A DNA stretch of 64,000 nt from Saccharopolyspora galaxeae (GTDB lineage: Bacteria; Actinomycetota; Actinomycetes; Mycobacteriales; Pseudonocardiaceae): assembly GCF_016526145.1 (NCBI RefSeq), contig NZ_JADDUE010000008.1, forward strand, positions 1 through 64,000, in the 5' to 3' direction. A program made the position numbers and the translations under genes. A model generated the notes under the pieces. The model had not been told where the DNA came from. It did no database searches and saw only the letters and a list, made by a program, of their open reading frames with translations. The first letter of the stretch is position 1. Each line of letters begins with the position of its first letter. Below are positions 25,878 to 34,062 of the stretch, piece by piece.

Positions 25878-27131
25878 ATGAGATCTTCCGCGTCAGACCC
25901 GTTCGATGGACCGGCGAGCAGCACCGATCCGATCGTGATCGATCCGTTGGTGCGCGATCTCGACGGCGAGACCCGCGCGCTGCGCGCGGCCGGTCCGCTG
26001 GTGCGCGTCGAGCTGCTCGGCGTACCCGCGTGGTCGGTCACCCGCCACGCCGAAGCCAGGCGGTTGCTCACCGATCCGCGGCTGGTCAAAGACATCGGGC
26101 GGTGGAAGCTGTGGCGCACCGGTGCGGTCACCCGTGCTTGGCCGCTGATCGGCATGATCGACCCCGGGCGCTCGATGTTCACAGTGGACGGAGCGGAACA
26201 CCGGCGACTGCGCGCGAAGACGGCGCAGGCGATGACGCCGCGGCGGCTGGAGAACATCCGGCCGTTGATCGCCGGCACCGTCCGGGAGCTGCTCGACGAA
26301 CTCGCCGCACAGGGCGAGCACGGCCCGGTCGATCTCAAAGAGCTGTTCGCGCAGCCGTTGCCGATGGCGGTGATCAGCGCGCTGATGGGCGTTCCGGCCG
26401 ACCTGCGCGCTCGGCTGCACACGCTTTACAAGGCGTTCTTCTCGATGCTGACGCCGCAGGACGAGCGGCTGGCGGTCTTCGCCGAACTCGACGACATCTT
26501 CCTGGAGTTGGTGCGGGCGCGTGCCGCCGAACCCGCCGACGACCTCACCAGTGCGCTGATCACGGCCGAGGAAGGCGGCGAACCGCTCACCGAGCAGGAA
26601 GTGCTCGGCAACCTCAAAGCGATGGTGGGCGCGGGGCATGAGACGACGGTCAGCCTGATCCTCAACGCCGTGCGGGCGCTGCTCGACCACCCCGATCAGC
26701 TGCGCATGGTGCTGGCCGGCGAAATCGGCTGGGATGCGGTGATCGAGGAGGCGCTGCGCTGGGACACGCCGACCACGCACCTGCTGATGCGGTTCGCCAC
26801 CGCGGACATCGAAGTCGGTGGCGAGGTGATCCGCGAAGGCGATGGAGTCGTGCTGTCGTATCGCGCGATCGGCCGGGACACCGGGCATCACGGGCCGGAC
26901 GCGGACGAGTTCCGCATCGACCGCGCCGATGCGGCCAGGCACATGACCTTCGGCCACGGCCCGCACGTCTGCCCAGGAGCGGGACTGTCCAGAATGGAGG
27001 CCGGTATCGCGCTTCCCGCGCTGTTCGAGCGGTTTCCCCGGCTGCGCGCGGCAGTGCCCGCGGTGCAGAACCAGCCCGTGCTCACACAGAACGACCTGCA
27101 GGAGTTCCCGGTCTTGCTGCACGGTGGTTGA
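25878..27131 (+). CDS. Cytochrome P450 (CYP107-like)
   Basis: The 417-residue protein has the I-helix motif AGHETT at 252-257 and the heme-binding FGHGPHVCPG at 358-367 with Cys365. GAGGGGG precedes the ATG. The unusual proline after the heme cysteine is seen in several macrolide-tailoring and detoxifying P450s. It stands alone on its strand, converging with a MerR-type regulator. Electron-transfer partners are not encoded nearby. The substrate is unknown. Confidence 0.92.
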   Translation: MRSSASDPFDGPASSTDPIVIDPLVRDLDGETRALRAAGPLVRVELLGVPAWSVTRHAEARRLLTDPRLVKDIGRWKLWRTGAVTRAWPLIGMIDPGRSMFTVDGAEHRRLRAKTAQAMTPRRLENIRPLIAGTVRELLDELAAQGEHGPVDLKELFAQPLPMAVISALMGVPADLRARLHTLYKAFFSMLTPQDERLAVFAELDDIFLELVRARAAEPADDLTSALITAEEGGEPLTEQEVLGNLKAMVGAGHETTVSLILNAVRALLDHPDQLRMVLAGEIGWDAVIEEALRWDTPTTHLLMRFATADIEVGGEVIREGDGVVLSYRAIGRDTGHHGPDADEFRIDRADAARHMTFGHGPHVCPGAGLSRMEAGIALPALFERFPRLRAAVPAVQNQPVLTQNDLQEFPVLLHGG

Positions 27132-27173
27132 TCCGGATGCGGAAACCGCTGTGCTGCAACGCTTCGTGCTGCG

Positions 27174-27881
27174 TTACCGCTCGACGCTGGCACCGAGTTC
27201 GAGGTAGCGGGCGAGTTCGCCCGAGCCGCCCAGCATCGACCTGCTCCGCTGCTGGAGAGCGGAGCGCCAGGTGCGCAGGGCTTCCTCCAGCGGCGCGACG
27301 CCGCCCGCGTCGCGCACGCGCGCGACCACCGCGGCGATCTGGTCGAGCAGGTATCCGCCCCGTCGCAGCTGGTGCGCCAGATGCGCATCGCGCACCGCTT
27401 CGGGACCGTAGTGGCGGTACCCGGTCGCCGAATCCCGCTGCGGGCGGAGAATCCCCGCGTTCTCCCATTTTCGGAGGGTCGCCGGATGCAGGTCGAGCCG
27501 GTGCGCCAGCTTGCCGATGGTGGGTGGCGTGGGCTGCTCATCGGGCATCGGTCGCAGTTCGCTCAGCGCCAGAGCTACCTCGTCGAGGGTTTCACGGTCC
27601 CGCGCCAACTCGGCATGACCCTGATCGATGAGCCGGAATGCCGTTTCCTCCGAACCGGAATTGACGGCGCGCAGGATCTCAGCAGCGCGCCGCCCGTAGC
27701 CGGGCCGCAGTGCGACGAACGTGCGAAGTGCCTGCGCGTGGGCCGAGGAGTATCGCCGGTATCCCTGCGGTCCGCGCGCGGCCCGGGGCAGGATGCCCGC
27801 TTGCTCGTACTTGCGCACCGCCTGCGTCGAGAGGCCGTGCTCCCGCGCGAGATCCGCGGGCCGCAACCGACCCTCCCACAT
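27174..27881 (-). CDS. Double MerR-domain regulator (TioE-like)
   Basis: The 235-residue protein contains two MerR HTH domains in tandem. The first covers about residues 5-75 (RPADLAREHGLSTQAVRKYE, GYRRYSS) and the second about 118-190 (TIGKLAHRLDLHPATLRKWE, GYRHYGPEAV). A single MerR protein normally has one such domain plus a coiled coil and acts as a dimer. Actinomycete TioE-family regulators share the tandem layout. No metal-binding cysteines are visible. It is divergent from the erythromycin-esterase-like gene and probably binds the 115-bp gap between them. Confidence 0.88.
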   Translation of the reverse strand: MWEGRLRPADLAREHGLSTQAVRKYEQAGILPRAARGPQGYRRYSSAHAQALRTFVALRPGYGRRAAEILRAVNSGSEETAFRLIDQGHAELARDRETLDEVALALSELRPMPDEQPTPPTIGKLAHRLDLHPATLRKWENAGILRPQRDSATGYRHYGPEAVRDAHLAHQLRRGGYLLDQIAAVVARVRDAGGVAPLEEALRTWRSALQQRSRSMLGGSGELARYLELGASVER

Positions 27882-27929
27882 ACCGCTGCCCTCCCGTTGA
27901 AGGTTCGAGGCATTTTACCGGTGAGTCTC

Positions 27930-27956
27930 TGTTCGAAGTTTCAACCGGAAGTTCAA
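27930..27956. promoter_or_regulatory. Inverted repeat between the MerR and esterase genes
   Basis: GTTCGAAGTTTCAA and GGAAGTTCAAC give an imperfect inverted repeat with GTTTCAACCGGAAGTTCAAC at its heart, in a locally AT-rich gap. It is the best candidate site for the double MerR protein and for the promoter of the esterase-like gene 40 bases downstream. Confidence 0.4.
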
Positions 27957-27996
27957 CGATACGATCGAAGGGGTGCGCATCGACCGAAGGGATTCC

Positions 27997-29253
27997 ATGG
28001 CACCATCGATCAGCTCACTAGGGCAGCACTTCACGCGGGCAGGCACTGGTCTCGGAGCTGCATTGGACGGGTTCCTGGCCTCCAGACCGGAACCACCGCG
28101 ACTGCTCGGCTTCGGTGAGCCCATGCACGGCGCCGAAGCTTTCCCGTTGCTGCGCAACCAGGTGCTGCGGCACCTGGTGTCGGAACACGACTACCGCTCC
28201 GTCGCGATCGAAAGCGATTGCCTGGCCGGCTTGGCCGTCGACGACTACGTCACCGGCGAGCGCGACGACCTGGACGAAGTGCTCGCGACGGGGTTCAGCC
28301 ACGGCTTCGGCGACTTGCCATCGAACCGGGAGCTGCTGATCTGGCTGCGCGAGCACAACGAGGATCGCGCCCCGCACGACCAGGTCCGCTTCTACGGGTT
28401 CGACGCTCCGATGGAGATGAGCGGCGCGTCGAGCCCGCGGCTACCGCTCTCGGCGTTGTACGAGCACCTAACCGCGCACCTCTCCCCGAGTCGCATTCCG
28501 CATGACATGCACACCATCGACGTGCTGCTCGGCGAAGATGCTGCGTGGACCCATCCGGATGCGATGCTGGATCCGGCCCGGTGCACGGGAAATTCGCCGG
28601 AGGCGCGCGAACTTCGTGTCATCACCGATGACCTCGTCGGCGTGCTGGAATCGGAAACGCCTGGCTTGCAACAAGTCGCGTCACCGGGCGAGCACGACCG
28701 CGCCCGGCTGTTCGCGCGCACTGCGCAAGGCTTGCTGCGCTACCACGCCGTGATGGCCGACTCCGCACCGTCCGAATCGGAGCGGATGTCGCGGATGCTG
28801 GCGATCCGGGACGCGATGATGGCGGCCAATCTGCGAGCCATCGCAGCGACCGAAAGCGGCCCGACGCTGGTCTTCGCCCACAACCAGCACCTCCGGCGCG
28901 ATCCGAGCACGTTGCGGCTCGGCGACATGGACCTGCGCTGGTGGAGCGGGGGTGCGGGCGCGGCGGCACGAATCGGGACCGGCTACGCCGTGATCGCCTC
29001 TTACCTCGGCACGGCCGCCGAGTCGGGGATCACCGCCCCCGCCCCGGAAACCGCCGAAGGCGTCCTGGCGAAGTCCACTCCGGACAGAGCGCTCTTCCCC
29101 GCACCGCTGAGCGAGGCGTTCGCGCACCACTCGCTCGAAGCCCGCGCCGGAATCCCGCCGGAAACGGGCTACTTCCCACTCGCCGCAGCCGACCTCGACG
29201 GCATCGACGCGATCGCGTTCATCACCGGCGCTTCCGAACCTCGCACCACGTGA
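27997..29253 (+). CDS. Erythromycin esterase family protein
   Basis: The ATG at 27997 follows GAAGGG by 5 bases; an earlier in-frame GTG at 27973 has no room for a site. The 418-residue protein shows the Ere-family blocks LLGFGEPMHGAEAF near 38, VAIESDCLAG, the YVTGERDDLDE segment, LRWLREHN-like IWLREHNED, and FAHNQHLRRDP with two histidines. EreA/EreB hydrolyse the macrolactone ring of erythromycin, but chromosomal relatives often have other esters as substrates. Control by the divergent MerR protein suggests drug- or ligand-induced expression. Whether it gives macrolide resistance cannot be told from sequence. Confidence 0.85.
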   Translation: MAPSISSLGQHFTRAGTGLGAALDGFLASRPEPPRLLGFGEPMHGAEAFPLLRNQVLRHLVSEHDYRSVAIESDCLAGLAVDDYVTGERDDLDEVLATGFSHGFGDLPSNRELLIWLREHNEDRAPHDQVRFYGFDAPMEMSGASSPRLPLSALYEHLTAHLSPSRIPHDMHTIDVLLGEDAAWTHPDAMLDPARCTGNSPEARELRVITDDLVGVLESETPGLQQVASPGEHDRARLFARTAQGLLRYHAVMADSAPSESERMSRMLAIRDAMMAANLRAIAATESGPTLVFAHNQHLRRDPSTLRLGDMDLRWWSGGAGAAARIGTGYAVIASYLGTAAESGITAPAPETAEGVLAKSTPDRALFPAPLSEAFAHHSLEARAGIPPETGYFPLAAADLDGIDAIAFITGASEPRTT

Positions 29254-29256
29254 CCG

Positions 29257-29307
29257 GAGTGAGCGGACCGTCGGTCCCACTAGATTGGACCAACAGTCCG
29301 TTCACTC
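29257..29307. repeat. 51-bp hairpin repeat, copy D
   Basis: GAGTGAGCGG to CCGTTCACTC with the centre CCACTAGATTGG. It begins 4 bases after the stop of the esterase-like gene, which fits a terminator role. Confidence 0.75.
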
Positions 29308-29330
29308 GGTAAGTCCGGCGGGTGCGTTCG

Positions 29331-29381
29331 GAGTGAGCGGAACTTTGGTCCCACTAGATTGGTCAAACGGTCCGTTCACCC
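29331..29381. repeat. 51-bp hairpin repeat, copy E
   Basis: GAGTGAGCGG to CCGTTCACCC, again with CCACTAGATTGG in the centre. It lies 23 bases after copy D in the same orientation, so the two form a tandem pair. Confidence 0.72.
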
Positions 29382-29392
29382 GGGATGGGAGG

Positions 29393-29431
29393 GGCCGGGC
29401 AGCGGTGGAAGTGGGAGTCCGCTGCCCGGCC
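29393..29431. terminator. GC-rich hairpin
   Basis: A perfect 13-bp stem (29393-29405 with 29419-29431) with a 13-base loop follows the hairpin pair. A further 8-bp stem pairs 29475-29482 with 29496-29503. They lie after the esterase-like gene and downstream of the minus-strand small genes. No coding signal is seen between 29254 and 29551. Confidence 0.55.
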
Positions 29432-29551
29432 GACCGGCGACCGCGGGGAGGGGTGCGGGCGCCGGGGATTGGGTGCCTCGCCAGGGCGCTCGCCCGGCGA
29501 GGCGCGGGCCGCCGGTCCGGGGGGGGCAGCGGCGACCCGAGTCTGGCGAGG

Positions 29552-29953
29552 CTAGGCGACAGCGAGCCATTTTCCGGTGCAGCGGCGGAGTTTCCCCGCA
29601 CGTCCCGGATGGACCGCTTGATCGGGCGGATCGCCGCATGGCCACTCGATTCGCAGCCCGCTTGCCGACTCCGGCGGCGACTGTCCGGGTGCGCACAACG
29701 ATCCGCGTCCGGCCAGCGCATCCAGTGCGGTCGCCAGCACCGCGGCCCGGGTGCTGTCCGATTCGGCGCAGGCACCGGTCACCGCCACGCACGCCTGGCA
29801 CACCGCGCGCGAGTCCGCGGGCAACGGTCCACTCAGGACCCGCGACATGCGGCCGACCAGCGGATGCCCGCACGTAGAAACGACGACCCGACCACACGCG
29901 ACCCGGTCGACCACGTGCCACGTCGAGCACCACTCCGACGTCATCCACGCCAT
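29552..29953 (-). CDS. Small Cys/Trp-rich protein of unknown function
   Basis: The 133-residue product starts with ATG 29951-29953, which shares a base with the stop of the gene before it. The first 70 residues look conserved-protein-like: MAWMTSEWCSTWHVVD, then CGRVVVSTCGHPLVGR and VCQACVAV, giving paired cysteines that could bind a metal. The C-terminal 60 residues are of low complexity and may be read-through past the usual end. I do not recognise a named family. It forms a two-gene unit with the 87-residue protein, divergent from an XRE-type regulator. Confidence 0.55.
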   Translation of the reverse strand: MAWMTSEWCSTWHVVDRVACGRVVVSTCGHPLVGRMSRVLSGPLPADSRAVCQACVAVTGACAESDSTRAAVLATALDALAGRGSLCAPGQSPPESASGLRIEWPCGDPPDQAVHPGRAGKLRRCTGKWLAVA

Positions 29954-30216
29954 CACGGCTCGACCTCCGGGCGCGGCCCGTTGAGTTCCGCAGGATCGGC
30001 AACCTGCGATCGCAACGCCAGAATCCGCGTGCACACCATGCACGGCATCCCCAGCAAATCCGAGATCAACTCGGCATCCGCGCCCGCCAGCCGCACTTCG
30101 CACAACGCCACATAGCCACCACCCGGCAACGACATCGTGATATGCACGACCCGCTTCGCCTCACCGACCACACCGGCCCGGAGGCGCACACGCACCGGGT
30201 AGTCGGGCGCGCTCAT
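29953..30216 (-). CDS. Small protein of unknown function with a CMVC motif
   Basis: The 87-residue product begins MSAPDYPVRVRLRAG and ends with LLGMPCMVCTRILALR near residues 55-70, a CxxC motif that might bind zinc. It is followed directly by the 133-residue protein through a TGATG overlap. No signal peptide or membrane segment is seen. The pair sits back to back with a helix-turn-helix regulator and may be its target, as in similar actinomycete cassettes. No function can be assigned. Confidence 0.6.
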   Translation of the reverse strand: MSAPDYPVRVRLRAGVVGEAKRVVHITMSLPGGGYVALCEVRLAGADAELISDLLGMPCMVCTRILALRSQVADPAELNGPRPEVEP

Positions 30217-30384
30217 TGGGGCACCGCCCAAACACAGCGCTGCGGCCGAAAGTAACTCACCGGAACCGCGAACCGAGCCACCTGAGCAGGTTCCCGCAAG
30301 AATCCGGCCGTGGAAATTGCCTCCGAAGCTGCATGCCGCTGATCGAAACGGAGCTTGTTCTTCCTGGTCATGCCCCCATGTTCG

Positions 30385-30409
30385 GTGTCGAGCGCTAACG
30401 GTTCGACAC
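30385..30409. promoter_or_regulatory. Inverted repeat in the shared promoter region
   Basis: GTGTCGA and TCGACAC are perfect 7-base arms with an 11-base spacer. They lie in the 275-bp gap between the minus-strand small-protein pair and the plus-strand XRE gene. A TATAAG box at 30453-30458 is a candidate -10 for the XRE gene. Confidence 0.45.
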
Positions 30410-30491
30410 GGATTCCGGGTCATGCCGGGACAGATCTCAATGTGACCCATGGTATAAGTTCTGACACAGTCCGTGTTCGAAGGGAGAGGCG

Positions 30492-31901
30492 ATGCCCACT
30501 CCGAACTCGCTCCTGCGTGCCGCGCGCGAAGCAATCAACTCCCGCCGAGTTCCTGGTGAATGCATGTCGCGGTCCGAACTTGCTGAAGAGGTCAACCGGC
30601 ACCTGTACACGGCTACCGGGAAGCACTACGACCTTGATCGGCATCAGGTCTCCCGATACGAACGAGGAGAAGTGCGCTGGCCCAGCAGTGCCTATCGAGC
30701 GGGTTTCCGTGCTGTACTCGGCGCGAAGACCGATCGGGACCTCGGTTTCACTCCCCGCAAGCACTGCACCGAACCTTCACCCGCCGCGACTACCGACTTG
30801 TCGGCCACTGCATGGCATCCTGCTGAGGTAGTAACCGTTGCCGAGGAACTGACGAGCCGGGATGTGACACTTTCACGCCGCGAAGCACTGGGTACGGCGA
30901 CGGCCGCTGCTGGTGCTGTTCTTACCGAACCTCTTCGAGGCTGGCTGGCTCCGCTGAACTACCGCTTTCCAGGCAATTCGGTGATCACTGAGGCTGAACT
31001 CGCAAGCTGGCAGGACATCACGAGCCAGCTTTAGACCTGGAGCAAGTCACCGGCAGGACGGTTCACCCGCAAGGCCGTGCTCGCCCAACTCAATGAGCTC
31101 ACTGATCGTCTTCGAGACATCGGCGACGGCCCCAACACGCAGCCAGCTTTCCTCGTCGGTGCCGAGCTGGCCCGGATAGCGGCATCGATGTCGTGGGATT
31201 CCGGTCTGCACCTGGCCGCTCAGCGGTACTACTCGCTTGCGGTGCAGTTCGCCAAAGTCGGTGGTGATGCCACCTTCGCCGCAAGCACGCTCGCCGCATT
31301 CGCTCGCCACTGCTTCGACCTCGGGCAGCCAGGAGACGGTCTGGAGTTGGTACAGCTCGCGCAGTACGGCGCCCGCAGAGCGGCCAGCCCAAGACTTCGG
31401 TCACTGCTAGCAACGCGGGAAGCGTGGGCCTACGCACAAACCGGTTCCGTGCAACCTTTTCGGCGAGCAGCCAGGTTGGCCGAAGACCACTTCGCCGAGG
31501 ACGATCCGAACGGCGTCGACCAAAACGCGCACGGGCTCGACGTGGCTGAGCTGTACGGAGTGCTCGGTGCACGCTGGCGGGATCTCTCCGTCACCAGCGC
31601 ACAACCCCAGCAGGCACGCCATGCGCAGGACTACATCGGACGTGCGCTCGTTCTTCGCGATCCGTCCTTCGTGCGGAACCGAGCATTCGACTTGATCGGG
31701 CTTGCCCGAGCTCACCTCGTCACTGCGGAACCCGACCGCTCCTGCGAGCTGATCGAGTCGGCACTACCGATCGCGGCAACATGGTCCTCGGGCCGCGTAG
31801 GCGAAAAGCTACGGGACTTCTATCGCGAGTCCCAACGGTTCGGCACCTCACCCAAGGTACGTAGTACCCGCGACGCGGTACGTGATGTGATCTCTGCTTG
31901 A
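30492..31901 (+). pseudogene. XRE/TPR regulator interrupted by an in-frame amber codon
   Basis: A single reading frame runs from ATG 30492 to the TGA at 31899-31901, broken only by TAG at 31032-31034. The first part (180 codons) has an HTH with RSELAEEVNRHL and HQVSRYERGEVRWP at 51-64, then a LSRREALGTATAAAGAVL segment. The second part continues at once with FTRKAVLAQLNELTDRLRD, cited by its core RKAVLAQLNELTD, and TPR-like helices to the end. Intact actinomycete relatives of about 460 residues carry both parts in one protein, and the frame is unchanged across the stop. So it is a nonsense mutation, a read-through gene, or a recent split with restart near 31077. Confidence 0.75.
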
Positions 31902-31924
31902 GCCCCGAATGAAAGGTGTCGACC

Positions 31925-32401
31925 GTGCGCATCGGAATCACCGGCCACACGAACCTCACCCCTGCGACAAGTGTCCTGGTGCGCGAGGTGCTGGACGTTG
32001 AGCTGGCGGGGTACGACGCCGGTCTGACCGGCCTGAGCTGCCTCGCGCGCGGTGCCGATCAGCTGTTCGCGCGGGCCGTGCTCGAGGCGGGCGGCTCGCT
32101 GGAAGTCGTGCTACCCGCCGCCGATTACCGCGCACGCAAGGTGAAACCGGACAACGCGGCAGATTTCGAGGAGTTGCTCGGGAAGGCGGCCGAGGTGCAC
32201 ACCATGCCGTTCGCCGAGTCGAACCGGGACGCGTACATGGCCGCGAGCGAACACGTCCTCAGCTCCGTCGACAAGATGCTCGCGGTCTGGGACGGTCAGC
32301 CCGCCGGTGGCCACGGCGGTACCGGCGACGTCGTGCACGCCGCACGCGAACGCGGCATTCCCCTCACCATCGTGTGGCCGGAAGGCGCCGCCCGCGACTG
32401 A
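31925..32401 (+). CDS. SLOG-like nucleotide-binding protein (YspA/DprA-related)
   Basis: GTG 31925 is preceded by AAAGG at 8 bases. The 158-residue protein starts VRIGITGHTNL, followed by GLSCLARGADQLFARAVLEAGG and VWDGQPAGGHGGTGDVV, the glycine-rich pattern of SLOG/Rossmann-like proteins that bind nucleotides or nucleotide-derived ligands. It follows the XRE/TPR gene by 23 bases and likely belongs to the same transcript. In related cassettes the regulator and SLOG protein travel together, hinting at ligand sensing. The ligand is unknown. Confidence 0.65.
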   Translation: MRIGITGHTNLTPATSVLVREVLDVELAGYDAGLTGLSCLARGADQLFARAVLEAGGSLEVVLPAADYRARKVKPDNAADFEELLGKAAEVHTMPFAESNRDAYMAASEHVLSSVDKMLAVWDGQPAGGHGGTGDVVHAARERGIPLTIVWPEGAARD

Positions 32402-32609
32402 TCACAACCCTTTTCCGCAGGTCACCATCGGGAATCGAGGCTGCGCAGAGTCGTGCGCCGATCGCACGCGCGGCAGCAGCGCTGAACCACCGAGCGAAGG
32501 GAATTCCCTGAACCGGACGGCAGAAGTGGCGCACCGCTGGGTCACCGGTGCTCGGGTGGGAAGCTTCCGGAGAAGGAGTACGCACAGCCGACAGCGCGCG
32601 GAGGAACCC

Positions 32610-33875
32610 ATGCAGCAGCACCGTCCGGAACACTCGTCTCGGCCGGGCGAGCCGAAAGCCATCTCGCGACGCCGGCTGGGCGGGCTGCTCGGGGCCGTGG
32701 GCGCTGCGGGAGCGCTCGGGATCGCCGGCTGCAGTTCCCCGGCCGCACAACGGAACGCCACCCAAGCCCGTCCCACCGGCTCGGCCGCTCCGGACGGCGT
32801 GCTCGGCGCGAACTTCAACGGCGACGCGGAGATCGTCACCTTCCCCGAACTCCAGGAAGTCGAAGCCAGCTGGCTGCGCGGCTTCTACACGATGCGCGAC
32901 GCCGACAAGGACGATCCGGCGAAGCAGCCCCAGATCAGCAAGCTTCTCGAGGCCGCCGACCGGGGCTACGGAACGCTGCTGTCGCTGAAGTTCCAGTACC
33001 ACGAAAAGGAAATCCCGCAGCCCGGCACCCCGGCGATGGACGAGGAACTGGCCAGGGTGGACAAGGTGCTGCCCGCCGCGATGAACCGGATGGACATCCT
33101 GACGATCGGCAACGAGCCGTTCTTCGAGACCCGCGATCAGGACAAGAACGAGAAGCTCAACAACTTCTACGAGGCGGTCGCCGAGCACGTCATCTCCTAC
33201 CGCGATCGCGAGTTCGGGCCGAACTGCAAGACCCGGCTGTACATGGGCGCGCTGAACCGGCTCGACGAGCCGGAATGGCACACCCCGGCCACCGAGCGGT
33301 GGATGACCTTCGTGCGCGAGACACCGGCCATCGAAGGCGTCGACATCCACCCGCACGTGGCGAAGCCGGAGAACGTGCAGAAGTACCTCGACTACGTGCT
33401 GCCGAAGCTGCGGCCCGACCAGAAGTTCCTGGCCACCGAGTTCTCGCTGGTGCTGTTCTGGGAGGACCAGATGGAACAGCCCGTCTCCGGGAAGTTCGCC
33501 AAGCAATACGGCTTCCCGGCGGACACCAAGGTGTGGCAGGTCGTCGACGCCGCGATCGACAAGCGGTTCCCGCAGCAGCAGTGGAACGACTTCCTGTCGA
33601 TGAGCCCCTGGTACGAGAACCACAAGCACTTCCTGCGCAACCAGGTGCAGCGGTTCCGGGACACCGGCAAGCTCGCGCTGGCCACCTACGGCATCGCGCA
33701 GGACGACGCGATGGTCACCAACTGGGACAAGAACTCGAAGCCGTGGCTGTTCAACAGCCTGTTCGCGTCCAAAACCGTGCAACCCGGGCCGGACGGGCTG
33801 CCGGGGCGCAGCTACGGGTGGATCGAAGACTTCCGCGCGCTGCAACGGGAAAGCGACCGGCGCCCGACGCGGTGA
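32610..33875 (+). CDS. TAT-exported lipoprotein with a glycoside-hydrolase clan A-like barrel
   Basis: GGAGG lies 5 bases before ATG 32610. The 421-residue protein has a twin-arginine signal (SRRRLGG at 19-25) ending in a lipobox GIAGC with Cys41, so it should be folded in the cytosol and anchored outside. The body has the clan GH-A pattern: an IGNEPFFE acid/base candidate near 168 and a LATEFSLV nucleophile candidate near 277, which suits a retaining glycosidase barrel. I cannot place it in a numbered family. It stands alone, 208 bases after the SLOG gene. Confidence 0.7.
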   Translation: MQQHRPEHSSRPGEPKAISRRRLGGLLGAVGAAGALGIAGCSSPAAQRNATQARPTGSAAPDGVLGANFNGDAEIVTFPELQEVEASWLRGFYTMRDADKDDPAKQPQISKLLEAADRGYGTLLSLKFQYHEKEIPQPGTPAMDEELARVDKVLPAAMNRMDILTIGNEPFFETRDQDKNEKLNNFYEAVAEHVISYRDREFGPNCKTRLYMGALNRLDEPEWHTPATERWMTFVRETPAIEGVDIHPHVAKPENVQKYLDYVLPKLRPDQKFLATEFSLVLFWEDQMEQPVSGKFAKQYGFPADTKVWQVVDAAIDKRFPQQQWNDFLSMSPWYENHKHFLRNQVQRFRDTGKLALATYGIAQDDAMVTNWDKNSKPWLFNSLFASKTVQPGPDGLPGRSYGWIEDFRALQRESDRRPTR

Positions 33876-34062
33876 CCCCGCCGCTGCACTGACACCGGTG
33901 CGGTGAGCACGCGGCGGCAGCACCCGCGCCGGTTACCTGCTCCGCCGCCGCTGGCCTCGCTGCGCACCGAGAGGTGCGCGGCCCGAACCCGGGGTGACCG
34001 GAGCTGAGCCTCCGCGAGCCGCGAGCGGACCGGTCGGGGCGGCTGGTTATCGTCGGGCCGCT

